Shown here: one piece after another, positions 1-5,178 of the stretch | Position numbering within the stretch: the first letter of the stretch is position 1 | Layout of the letters: the number at the start of each line of letters is the position of its first letter | Assembly (NCBI GenBank): GCA_021823365.1 | Contig: JAKAOD010000202.1 | Coordinates: 1 to 6,148 of the forward strand | Length of the DNA: 6,148 nucleotides | Origin: Actinomycetes bacterium | GTDB taxonomy: Bacteria; Actinomycetota; Acidimicrobiia; Acidimicrobiales; Bog-793 | Direction: 5' to 3' | Made by a program: the position numbers and the translations under genes | Notes under the pieces: generated by a model | The model's input: only the letters and a program-made list of their open reading frames with translations | Told to the model about the DNA's origin: nothing | The model's database searches: none

Positions 1-716
1 CGCTCGTCGTCGTCGCCGGAGCCGGGTTTGACCGCGCCAGCTTCGCGACGCTCGCCGAGCGCCTGTCACAACGCTTTCGTGTCTACCGCTACGACCGCCG
101 CGGCCGTGGCGCGAGCAGCGCCGGCGCCCGCTGCTCCGTCGGCGCCGAGGTCGCCGACCTTGCCGGGGTGATAGAGGCGACCGGTGGTCACGCCTTCGTC
201 TTCGGCCACTCCTCCGGCGCGATCCTCTCCCTCGAGGCGGCGGCGCGGGGCGTGCCGATCACGCGGCTTGCGGTCTACGAGCCCCCGTTCATAGTCGACC
301 GCTCACGTTCCCTGCCGGCTCCCCGGCTCGCCGAGCGGCTCGCGGCTCTCGCCACCTCGGGCCGACGAGGTGATGCGGTCGAGCTCTTCTGGGCCGAGGG
401 AGTCGGGCTGTCGCCCGGCACGATCGAGAGGCTCAAGACGATGCCGACGTGGACGGCGACCCTCGCGCTCGCCGACACCCTCGCCTACGACGTCGCGCTC
501 TGCGGCGAAGACTACGAGCTGCCGCGCGACCGCTTCGCCGGCATCGGCATCCCGACGCTGGCAGTCGACGGCGGGGCGAGCCCGACGTGGGTCAAGAGCG
601 CCGTCGTCGCGCTCGCCGAGACCATCCCCGGCGCTCGTCACGTGCGACTCGCCGGCCAGCGCCACGAGCCCGACGACGCGTCGCTCGCGCCCGCGCTCGA
701 GGCGTTCTTCGCCTGA
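1..716 (+). CDS. Alpha/beta hydrolase, 5'-truncated by the window edge
   Basis: The reading frame is open from base 3 to TGA at 714-716, giving 237 visible residues. The family is usually about 250-290 residues, so only a short N-terminal piece is missing. The first strand reads LVVVAGAGFDRASF, where the usual HG oxyanion motif is replaced by AGAG. It is followed by YRYDRRGRGASS, the typical loop after the second strand. The nucleophile elbow is GHSSG, with the catalytic Ser at codon 210-212. The acid is probably Asp at 567-569 (TLAVDGG), and the base is His at 663-665 (GQRHEPD), so the triad is complete. The substrate cannot be predicted; these soluble enzymes act on esters, lactones, epoxides or similar. 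A GTG at 168 is in frame but lies after the first strands of the fold, so it is not the true start. The gene converges on the VOC gene with 14 bases between the stops. Confidence 0.88.
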   Translation, partial: LVVVAGAGFDRASFATLAERLSQRFRVYRYDRRGRGASSAGARCSVGAEVADLAGVIEATGGHAFVFGHSSGAILSLEAAARGVPITRLAVYEPPFIVDRSRSLPAPRLAERLAALATSGRRGDAVELFWAEGVGLSPGTIERLKTMPTWTATLALADTLAYDVALCGEDYELPRDRFAGIGIPTLAVDGGASPTWVKSAVVALAETIPGARHVRLAGQRHEPDDASLAPALEAFFA

Positions 717-730
717 CGCGCACCGGCGCC

Positions 731-1102
731 TCACTCGGGAAGGTGGCAGACCGCCTCGACGTTGTTGCCGTCCGGGTCGCGTACGAACGCCCCGTAGTAC
801 GTCTCGTGGTACTCCGGCCAGAGTCGCGGCTCGTGGAGCACCTCGGCGCCGGCGGCGACCGCCGCGTCGAAGAATGCCCGAACCGCGGCACGGCTGGGCG
901 CCGCAAAGGCGAGATGCGTCTCCCGAAAGCCTTCGCCGGTCTGCTGCGGGCCGATCCAGAGCTCGGGCTTGGGCGGTGCTCCGTAGCCGACGACCTCTCC
1001 GAGGTCCATCACGCGCGCGCCGCCGAGCGGCGCGAGCACGGTGTCGAAGAAGGCGGCGCTCCTCGCCGGATCGGCGCACTGGATGGACACGTGGTCGATC
1101 AT
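731..1102 (-). CDS. VOC (glyoxalase/bleomycin-resistance fold) family protein
   Basis: A protein of 123 residues, the normal size for a single-module vicinal oxygen chelate protein made of two beta-alpha-beta-beta-beta halves. The four positions that normally bind the divalent metal all look occupied: His4 (MIDHVSIQ), Glu47 (PPKPELWI), His63 (ETHLAFAA) and Glu116 (NNVEAVCH). A metal-dependent enzyme is therefore more likely than a pure binding protein. The C-terminal half shows the family signature FVRDPDGNNVEAV. The reaction is unknown; the family includes glyoxalase I, dioxygenases, epimerases and antibiotic-resistance proteins. The ATG at 1102 is chosen because the fold begins there and a TAGCGT -10 motif lies 7 bases upstream. 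The frame stays open further upstream but would run into tam on the same strand. The stop of tam lies 32 bases before this start, so co-transcription is possible in addition to the private promoter. Confidence 0.92.
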   Translation of the reverse strand: MIDHVSIQCADPARSAAFFDTVLAPLGGARVMDLGEVVGYGAPPKPELWIGPQQTGEGFRETHLAFAAPSRAAVRAFFDAAVAAGAEVLHEPRLWPEYHETYYGAFVRDPDGNNVEAVCHLPE

Positions 1103-1109
1103 GCAGGCG

Positions 1110-1138
1110 ACGCTATCGCTTCTCGGCGCACGGGTCAG
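1110..1138 (-). promoter_or_regulatory. Predicted leaderless promoter of the VOC gene
   Basis: Read on the minus strand, the sequence is CTGACC (-35, four of six matches to TTGACA), 17 bases, TAGCGT (-10, fits TAnnnT), 7 bases, then the ATG of the VOC gene. That spacing puts the transcription start on the A of the start codon. No Shine-Dalgarno sequence is seen upstream of this ATG, which agrees with a leaderless mRNA. The -35 element overlaps the TGA stop of tam. Confidence 0.55.
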
Positions 1139-1935
1139 GCGCCCCCGGTGGCGCCCTCGGGAGCGAGGCGGGCGACGGCGAAGATCCTTCGGTACGGGAG
1201 CACGGTGCCGAACGGGCCGGGCGGGTAGGCACGGCGCAGGCGGAGCCTCAGCTCCTCGCAGAAGGCGTCTGCGTCGCCCGGAGCGAGCTCTTCGAGGATC
1301 GGGCGCAGGGCGGTGCCCCTCAGCCACTCGACCACCGGGTCCTCACCTGCGAGGACGTGGTAATAGGTCGTCTCCCATACGACGGCGGCAAGACCGCAGG
1401 CGGCCAGGTCCTCGAGGTACTGCTGGGGCTCGGCGGAGGCCGGCTTGCGCCGGTTGCGACCGTCGAGCCGGTCCTGCCACGGTGGGCTCGCGCAGAGCTC
1501 GTCGAGCACGACGTGGCTTGGCGACGTGAAGTTGCCCGGCACCTGGAAAGCGAGCACGCCTCCTGGTGCAAGGAAGGAGGCCAGCGACGGGATGAGCCGC
1601 CGGTGCTCCGGAACCCACTGGAGGGCCGCGTTCGACACGACGAGGTCGACCGGGTGCGCCGGGCGCCAGTCACGGATGTCGGCCAGCTCGATGTCGAGCC
1701 GATCCGGCACCGCGTGGGCTCGCGCCGTCGCGACCATCTCGGGGGAGCTGTCGACGCCGGTGACCCGTGCACCTGGCCAGCGTTCGAGGAGCGCCGAGGT
1801 GAGCGTCGCCGGGCCACAACCGAGGTCGACGACCGAGGAAGGCACGATCCCGACGCGATCTACGAGGTCGAAGAACGGGCGGGAGCGTTCCGCGGCGAAC
1901 TCGCCGTATTTCCCGGGGTCCCACACGGCGGGCAT
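1135..1935 (-). CDS. tam: Trans-aconitate 2-methyltransferase
   Basis: A cytoplasmic SAM-dependent methyltransferase that methylates trans-aconitate, the spontaneous isomer of cis-aconitate that inhibits aconitase. It is 266 residues long, against about 252 for E. coli Tam. It can be aligned by eye to that protein end to end: WDPGKYGEFAAERSRPFFDL at the N-terminus, SAM motif I VVDLGCGPAT (35-44), acidic motif II VTGVDSSPEM (58-67), ADIRDW (85-90), SNAALQWVPEH (101-111), and the Tam-specific WETTYYHVLAG (187-197) and GTALRPILEEL (207-217). The ATG at 1935 has AGGAG only one base upstream, which is too close. A GTG three codons in (1926) gives an MWDP start, as I recall for actinobacterial homologues. 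It lies 10 bases from the AGGAG and 7 bases from GAGAAT, so it may be the real start. The gene lies between the MarR-DUF488 gene (126 bp upstream) and the VOC gene (32 bp downstream). Confidence 0.93.
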   Translation of the reverse strand: MPAVWDPGKYGEFAAERSRPFFDLVDRVGIVPSSVVDLGCGPATLTSALLERWPGARVTGVDSSPEMVATARAHAVPDRLDIELADIRDWRPAHPVDLVVSNAALQWVPEHRRLIPSLASFLAPGGVLAFQVPGNFTSPSHVVLDELCASPPWQDRLDGRNRRKPASAEPQQYLEDLAACGLAAVVWETTYYHVLAGEDPVVEWLRGTALRPILEELAPGDADAFCEELRLRLRRAYPPGPFGTVLPYRRIFAVARLAPEGATGGA

Positions 1936-1936
1936 T

Positions 1937-1941
1937 CTCCT
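1937..1941 (-). promoter_or_regulatory. AGGAG at the tam start, bearing on start choice
   Basis: On the minus strand AGGAG is followed by one base and then ATG (1935). It is 10 bases from the in-frame GTG at 1926. If it works as a Shine-Dalgarno, the GTG is the better partner. The overlapping hexamer GAGAAT (1934-1939) sits exactly 7 bases from that GTG, the same geometry as the predicted leaderless -10 elements elsewhere in the window. Both readings favour the GTG over the ATG. Confidence 0.4.
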
Positions 1942-1967
1942 GGCGCCCCGGCAGCCCTGTCCAACCG

Positions 1968-1992
1968 GGCCGCCGCCCTCCCGGCGGCGGCC
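1968..1992 (-). terminator. Strong GC hairpin between the MarR-DUF488 gene and tam
   Basis: The arms GGCCGCCGCC (1968-1977) and GGCGGCGGCC (1983-1992) are perfect complements, giving a 10-bp all-GC stem with a 5-base loop. It lies 69 bases past the stop of the MarR-DUF488 gene and 32 bases before the tam ATG. No T-run follows on the minus strand, so it is not a canonical intrinsic terminator. It could end or attenuate transcription, protect a 3' end, or be a by-product of high GC. Confidence 0.4.
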
Positions 1993-2000
1993 GTGGCCGG

Positions 2001-2042
2001 TGCCGGTCGGCGGTCGGCGGCTGCCGGTCGGCGGTCGGCGGC
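2001..2042. repeat. Exact 21-base tandem duplication
   Basis: Bases 2001-2021 and 2022-2042 are identical, starting TGCCGGTCGG and ending GTCGGCGGC. Each unit also contains an internal CGGTCGG doublet, so the block is a repeat within a repeat. It lies in the non-coding gap between the MarR-DUF488 stop and the strong hairpin. Replication slippage is the simplest origin. The unit length of 21 would preserve a reading frame, but no convincing gene covers it. Confidence 0.85.
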
Positions 2043-2061
2043 TGCGAGAGCAGGAAAGGTC

Positions 2062-2982
2062 TCAGCCGTTCCGCCCCCGGACCACCTCGGCGAGCACGGC
2101 GGCAGGGCTCGACTCGACGTCCTCGGCAGCGGTCAGCAGCGTGAGACCGCCGGTTCGCGCCTCGGCGGCGAGCCGGTCGAGGTCGGCGCCGTGCCGGGCG
2201 GCGAGCTCCGTGCGGTACATCTCCACGGCCTCGGTCCGGCGAGCCGGGCCGTCCTCGAAGCGCCGCCGCAGGCTCTCGGTCGGCGCGATCCGCCCCAGCC
2301 ATTCGTCGAAGGGGGCCGACTCGACGTCGAGCCTGTCGGGCCAGGAGCGGTCGACGAAGATGCGCCGGCCGGCGGGCGCGGGGAGCGGGGCGCGGACGTT
2401 CAGCACGCGCACGGTGGGCCCGGTCAGCTGCGTCGAGCCCTGGTCGCGGCGTGTCGGCGCCTGCGCCGCCGGGGCGGCCACGGGCGGCGGACCTGACGCA
2501 GCGTCCGGCGACGTCTCGACTGCCGCTGCTGCCGCAGATGCCTCGGTCCCGCCGGGGACGGCCCATTCCGCGGTGCCCGGCGGCCCGTCGGCGAACCGGC
2601 GCAGCTCTTCGCGATGCAGGCTTGCGAGCGCCGCCAGCGCCTCCTCACCGGCTGCGGTGAGCCCGAGGCGCACGGTGCGCCGGTCGCGCCGGTCGCTGCT
2701 TCGGGCGACGAGCCCGGCGGCCTCGGCGCGCTGGACGAGCTCCACCGCGCTGTGGTGCCGCAAGCCGAGCGCGCCGGCCACTTCGCCGATCGCCGGGCCC
2801 TCGGGGCCTTCGTGGCCGCGCAGCACGATCAAGAGCTCTCGCTGCGCCGCCGTCACGCCCGCACCGCGGGAGCGCTCCTCGCTGTCGCGGAGGAACCGCC
2901 GGAGCTCGCCGTGGGTCGCTGCGAGCACCCGGTACTCGGCGTCGCTGAGCGGCCGGCCCTGGCGTGGCGTCCCCTCGCTCAC
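2062..2982 (-). CDS. MarR-family winged-helix regulator fused to a DUF488 domain
   Basis: A 306-residue, probably cytoplasmic, two-domain protein. Residues about 12-132 form a MarR-type domain: an N-terminal dimerisation helix (AEYRVLAATHGELRRFLRD), a helix-turn-helix (IGEVAGALGLRHHSAVELVQ, 65-84), the MarR wing signature DRRDRRTVRLGLTAAG (97-112) and a C-terminal helix. Residues about 137-188 are an Ala/Pro/Gly-rich linker. Residues about 189-303 match DUF488 (YeaO-like): RIFVDRSWPDR, EWLGRIAPTESLRRRFE, EMYRTELAARHG, LTLLTAAEDVESSPAAVLAEV. DUF488 has no established function. The family's VDRLWPRG is altered here to VDRSWPDR, keeping D-R and W-P. The start is the GTG at 2982, with TAGCCT 7 bases upstream. 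An ATG at 3024 is in frame but overlaps the -10 of the divergent hydrolase and lacks a ribosome site. A role as a repressor of itself and the divergent hydrolase, with DUF488 as sensor or effector, is inference. Confidence 0.85.
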   Translation of the reverse strand: MSEGTPRQGRPLSDAEYRVLAATHGELRRFLRDSEERSRGAGVTAAQRELLIVLRGHEGPEGPAIGEVAGALGLRHHSAVELVQRAEAAGLVARSSDRRDRRTVRLGLTAAGEEALAALASLHREELRRFADGPPGTAEWAVPGGTEASAAAAAVETSPDAASGPPPVAAPAAQAPTRRDQGSTQLTGPTVRVLNVRAPLPAPAGRRIFVDRSWPDRLDVESAPFDEWLGRIAPTESLRRRFEDGPARRTEAVEMYRTELAARHGADLDRLAAEARTGGLTLLTAAEDVESSPAAVLAEVVRGRNG

Positions 2983-2988
2983 CGACCG

Positions 2989-3003
2989 GAGGCTACCGGC
3001 CTC
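2989..3003. promoter_or_regulatory. Candidate operator in the divergent promoter region
   Basis: Inverted repeat GAGGC-N5-GCCTC. The outer bases continue imperfectly: CCG on the left, and TCCGG on the right after a small offset. It covers the -10 of the MarR-DUF488 gene and the position expected for the -35 of the hydrolase. A dimeric regulator bound here could shut off both genes. The arms are short, so chance is possible in DNA this GC-rich. Confidence 0.35.
2990..2995 (-). promoter_or_regulatory. -10 element of the MarR-DUF488 gene (leaderless)
   Basis: TAGCCT on the minus strand fits TAnnnT and is followed by 7 bases and then the GTG start at 2982, so transcription would begin at the start codon. 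No Shine-Dalgarno lies at a usable distance. No good -35 is seen. Confidence 0.5.
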
Positions 3004-3018
3004 TCCGGCGCGCCTCGG

Positions 3019-3024
3019 TACCAT
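3019..3024 (+). promoter_or_regulatory. -10 element of the divergent hydrolase gene (leaderless)
   Basis: TACCAT fits TAnnnT and is followed by 6 bases and then GTG at 3031, placing transcription initiation at the start codon. No Shine-Dalgarno precedes the GTG, and the expected -35 region has no clear match. This element decides the start call for the hydrolase. Confidence 0.5.
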
Positions 3025-3030
3025 CGGGCC

Positions 3031-4236
3031 GTGGGCCGATCCGACCGCGATCCACTCGGCGGCGGCCAGGGCGGCTTGCGCCCCGCGTTCCCCGGTCTGC
3101 CCCCGGCGAGCGGCATCCCGCTCGCCCTCGCCGCGGCGCCGCTCGCCGCCGGTGCTGCGTTCCTCGGGGCGGGAGCGCTCATGCGGGACCGTCTTCTCAC
3201 GGTCCGGCGCACCAGGAGCTACTCCCACGACCTCCTCGCCGTCGAGGACGGCACCGTCGAGCTGGCGCGCTCGCGTGCCGCCGCGCGCCCTGGCACGTAC
3301 GGCCTGGCCTGGGAGGGAGGTCACGCCGTCGTCGGCGAGGTGGTGGAGCTGCGGCGGCAGAGCGTGGTGCGCGAGCTGGTTCGCGTGGACCAGGGGGTCC
3401 TCGGGCCGGGCAAGGTCGCCGTCGACCACGTCGACGTCGGCGATCCGAGGACCGCCTTCGGGTTCGAGTTCGAGGAGGTCGAGCTCGAGAGTGACGTCGG
3501 TCGTCTCCCGGCCTGGTCGATCCCGGCGGGCGGCCAGGGCGGGGACGAGTGGGTGATCCTCGTCCACGGCTACGGCGGTCGCCGCGCCAGCGGGCTCTCC
3601 TTCGTGCCGATGCTGCGCCGGCTCGGGCTCTCGGTCTTCGTTCCCGCCTACCGCAACGACCCGGACGCGCCGCCGAGCCCGGACCGCCGCTACCACCTCG
3701 GCGCCTCCGAGTGGCGCGATCTCGAGGCGGCGATCGGGCACGTGACGGGGAGGGGCGCCACGGGGATCGCGCTGTACGGCTGGTCGATGGGCGCGCAGGT
3801 CGTCCTTCGGGCCTTTGGGAGTGGCGCCGGGCGGGACCTGGTGAGAGGGATCGTGCTCGACTCGCCGGTCCTCGACTGGCGGGAGGTGATGCTCCACCTC
3901 GGGCGCGCACGCCGGGTCCCGGACGCGCTCAGCCGGCTGACGATGCGGCTGGTCGAGCGCAGCCTCGGAGTCGGCCTCGACGAGCTGGACTGGCTGCGCC
4001 GGGCGGGAGATCTCGACGTGCCCGTGCTCGTCGTCCACGGCGACGAGGACGAGACCGTGCCGAGCGGGCCCTCGGCGAGGCTCGCGGCGCTCCGGCCCGA
4101 CGTCGTCACGCTGCGCCTCGTCGCAGGGGCGGGACACGTCGGCTCCTGGAACCTCGATCCGGCGGGCTACGAGGTCGCCGTCGGCGAGTTCCTCCGATCC
4201 GTCGGCGCAGTTCCCGGCGCGCTGCCCGGGGCCTGA
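3031..4236 (+). CDS. Membrane-anchored alpha/beta hydrolase
   Basis: A protein of 401 residues from a GTG start. Residues about 28-50 (ASGIPLALAAAPLAAGAAFL and following) form one hydrophobic segment, probably a signal anchor. A region of about 120 residues follows, including SRAAARPGTYGLAWEGGHAV and a predicted beta-rich stretch, before the catalytic domain. That domain starts near residue 170 with VILVHGYGG (oxyanion motif at 179-183), then YGWSMGAQ with nucleophile Ser252, acid Asp340 (HGDEDETVP) and His369 (GAGHVGSW). The triad is complete, and the order matches the serine aminopeptidase/acylglycerol lipase-like branch of the fold. Substrate is unknown; an esterase, lipase or peptidase role at the membrane is possible. 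The start was chosen from the TACCAT -10 element 6 bases upstream and from where the hydrophobic segment falls; the frame is open further upstream but overlaps the MarR-DUF488 gene antisense. The gene diverges from that regulator across 48 bp and converges on the comB-like gene. Confidence 0.88.
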   Translation: MGRSDRDPLGGGQGGLRPAFPGLPPASGIPLALAAAPLAAGAAFLGAGALMRDRLLTVRRTRSYSHDLLAVEDGTVELARSRAAARPGTYGLAWEGGHAVVGEVVELRRQSVVRELVRVDQGVLGPGKVAVDHVDVGDPRTAFGFEFEEVELESDVGRLPAWSIPAGGQGGDEWVILVHGYGGRRASGLSFVPMLRRLGLSVFVPAYRNDPDAPPSPDRRYHLGASEWRDLEAAIGHVTGRGATGIALYGWSMGAQVVLRAFGSGAGRDLVRGIVLDSPVLDWREVMLHLGRARRVPDALSRLTMRLVERSLGVGLDELDWLRRAGDLDVPVLVVHGDEDETVPSGPSARLAALRPDVVTLRLVAGAGHVGSWNLDPAGYEVAVGEFLRSVGAVPGALPGA

Positions 4237-4328
4237 GCGTCCATCCGCCTCCCCTGCCGTGCACGGTGGCCGGACCGCCCGAGGCCGGAGCCGGCGTGGA
4301 TCGAGCGTGCGCAGTCCCGGCGACGACG
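4237..4328. other. Convergent intergenic gap between hydrolase and comB-like gene
   Basis: These 92 bases hold no gene. The only symmetry that stands out is a perfect 10-base palindrome, CCGTGCACGG (4257-4266), plus short GCCGG/CCGGC arms around 4268-4295. None is followed by a T-run on either strand, so no intrinsic terminator can be called even though two transcripts meet here. Confidence 0.5.
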
Positions 4329-5036
4329 TCAGCCCACGGCGACGAACACGCCGTCCGCGAGGACCGGGACCTGCTCGCTGACGTCGAGCTGGCCGGCCCA
4401 GTCGGCGTCCTCGTCGTGCCCGACCTCGGCGAGCTGGCGGCCGGAGGCCGAGGCGCGCACGAGCGGGAGCGGCTCGGCCGAGAACGCCGCGGCCGTCACG
4501 GCCGCCTCGGGGGAGAAGGTCCCGGGCACGCCCCGCAGCAGCGCAGCGGCGCCGAGGATGTCCTCGACGGCCGGTCGAAGGCCGCCGTCCGGCAAGATCT
4601 CCCCGGCGGCGATCACCGCGATCGGGTACCGAGCCGACGAGAGGTGCCGGGCGACGGCGCTCGCGTTCCGGAGCGAGCCGGCGATCACCGTGGCGCCGAT
4701 AGCGGCCGCGGCGAGAGCGCAGTTGGCGCCGTTCAGCGAGGGCAGGACGACCGACGCGCCGGCCGGCAGCGAGAGGAGCGATGCCGGAGAGAGGGACGGC
4801 CCGCCGGGCACCGAGCCGTCGGCGACGTAGTCGCCGCGGGCGGGGCGCCCTTCGAGCGACATCGGCCAGTGCTCGGGCCGGAGGACGAGGCCGTGGGAGA
4901 GGCCCGTCTCGACGGCCGTCGAGAAGCGGAGGATGTCGACGACGACGAACGTCCCGCATCCCGGGGCGAGGCGCGCGACCCCCGCGGCGCCCCAGTCGAA
5001 GCGGACGTCGTAGCCGTCCTGGGCGGCCCACGACAC
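4329..5036 (-). CDS. comB: 2-phosphosulfolactate phosphatase (ComB) family protein
   Basis: A 235-residue protein from the GTG at 5036, close to the roughly 226 residues of archaeal ComB. Family blocks appear in order: RFDWGAAGVARLAPGC (12-27), VVVDILRFSTAVETGLSHG (31-49), VVLPSLNGANCALAAAA (96-112), VIAGSLRNASAVARHL (117-132), VIAAGE then GLRPAVEDILGAAALL (141-168), and a C-terminal ASGRQLAEVG and DVSEQVPVLADGVFV. ComB is a Mg-dependent phosphatase that releases phosphate from 2-phosphosulfolactate on the way to sulfolactate and coenzyme M. The sequence places this protein in the family, but no comA, comC, comD or comE-like gene is nearby, so the substrate in this organism is not established. 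Upstream in-frame ATGs at 5075 and 5093 would add residues that fit no family block. The GTG gives MSWAAQDGYDVRFDWG with CAGACT 7 bases upstream. It diverges from the malic enzyme gene. Confidence 0.85.
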   Translation of the reverse strand: MSWAAQDGYDVRFDWGAAGVARLAPGCGTFVVVDILRFSTAVETGLSHGLVLRPEHWPMSLEGRPARGDYVADGSVPGGPSLSPASLLSLPAGASVVLPSLNGANCALAAAAIGATVIAGSLRNASAVARHLSSARYPIAVIAAGEILPDGGLRPAVEDILGAAALLRGVPGTFSPEAAVTAAAFSAEPLPLVRASASGRQLAEVGHDEDADWAGQLDVSEQVPVLADGVFVAVG

Positions 5037-5051
5037 GGCAGACAGTCTGCC
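5037..5051. promoter_or_regulatory. Perfect 15-base palindrome abutting the comB-like start
   Basis: GGCAGAC, one central base, GTCTGCC: seven-base arms that are exact complements. On the minus strand it contains CAGACT (5044-5049) followed by 7 bases and the GTG, so the palindrome overlaps a possible -10 (CAnnnT rather than TAnnnT) and the start site. This would be a natural place for a repressor dimer. Binding protein unknown. Confidence 0.5.
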
Positions 5052-5123
5052 CCGGTACCCTCCGACGCGCCTCATTCCCAGCTCAGATGCCATGGCAGCG
5101 GCGCTCGAGTGATCGGGGCGCTT

Positions 5124-5162
5124 GCGCGCGCCGTGCGCGCCGCTGGCGCCCACGGCGCGCGC
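5124..5162. repeat. 39-base near-perfect hairpin/cruciform upstream of malic enzyme
   Basis: The outer arms 5124-5135 (GCGCGCGCCGTG) and 5151-5162 (CACGGCGCGCGC) pair perfectly over 12 bp. After one C/C mismatch, the inner arms GCGCC (5137-5141) and GGCGC (5145-5149) close on a GCT triloop. The right arm runs into alternating CG (5156-5165), a sequence prone to Z-DNA. It ends 4 bases before the presumed -10 of the malic enzyme gene and covers its -35 region. It is a candidate regulatory palindrome or structure; since the malic enzyme gene may be leaderless, it may act as DNA, not RNA. Confidence 0.6.
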
Positions 5163-5166
5163 GCGA

Positions 5167-5172
5167 TCCAAT
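5167..5172 (+). promoter_or_regulatory. Possible -10 element of the malic enzyme gene
   Basis: TCCAAT (four of six matches to TATAAT) is followed by 6 bases and the ATG at 5179. It lacks the A at position 2 seen in the other predicted -10 elements of this window. No Shine-Dalgarno precedes the ATG, so a leaderless start is plausible. No convincing -35 is visible. Confidence 0.35.
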
Positions 5173-5178
5173 GTGGCT

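Noticed and set aside
1103..1327. Upstream extension of the VOC frame to 1327.
   Set aside because: It would overlap the 3' end of tam on the same strand, and the added sequence is Arg/Pro-rich with no VOC similarity.
370..2496. Long plus-strand open frame of 708 codons.
   Set aside because: It lies opposite the VOC, tam and MarR-DUF488 genes and out of frame with the first hydrolase. It is Arg-rich with no recognisable motif.
731..2982. A dedicated pathway or defence system formed by the MarR-DUF488, tam and VOC genes.
   Set aside because: The three share a strand but have large or promoter-bearing gaps, and their known or likely roles do not connect. No nuclease, toxin or mobile-element gene is present.
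3007..3014. GGCGCGCC palindrome in the divergent promoter region as an operator.
   Set aside because: An 8-base all-GC palindrome is common at this base composition, and it does not extend.
3022..3024. ATG as the start of the MarR-DUF488 gene (14 extra residues).
   Set aside because: It overlaps the -10 of the divergent hydrolase, has no Shine-Dalgarno, and the added residues are not part of the MarR fold. The GTG at 2982 has a -10 at the right distance.
1445..3556. Long plus-strand open frame of 703 codons.
   Set aside because: Ser/Arg-rich shadow of tam, MarR-DUF488 and the start of the second hydrolase; no family signature.
4257..4266. CCGTGCACGG palindrome as a bidirectional terminator between convergent genes.
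   Set aside because: No loop and no T-run on either side; short palindromes like this are expected in GC-rich DNA.
2062..5031. A 989-codon open frame on the minus strand that includes the MarR-DUF488 gene and continues upstream.
   Set aside because: Upstream of 2982 it lies opposite the well-supported hydrolase gene and reads as low-complexity Arg/Pro/Ala-rich sequence with no domain. It is open only because stops are rare in GC-rich DNA.
5073..5093. ATG codons at 5093 and 5075 as starts of the comB-like gene.
   Set aside because: No good ribosome site, and the added residues match no family block. Kept as a possibility, because the palindrome at 5037-5051 would then be coding.
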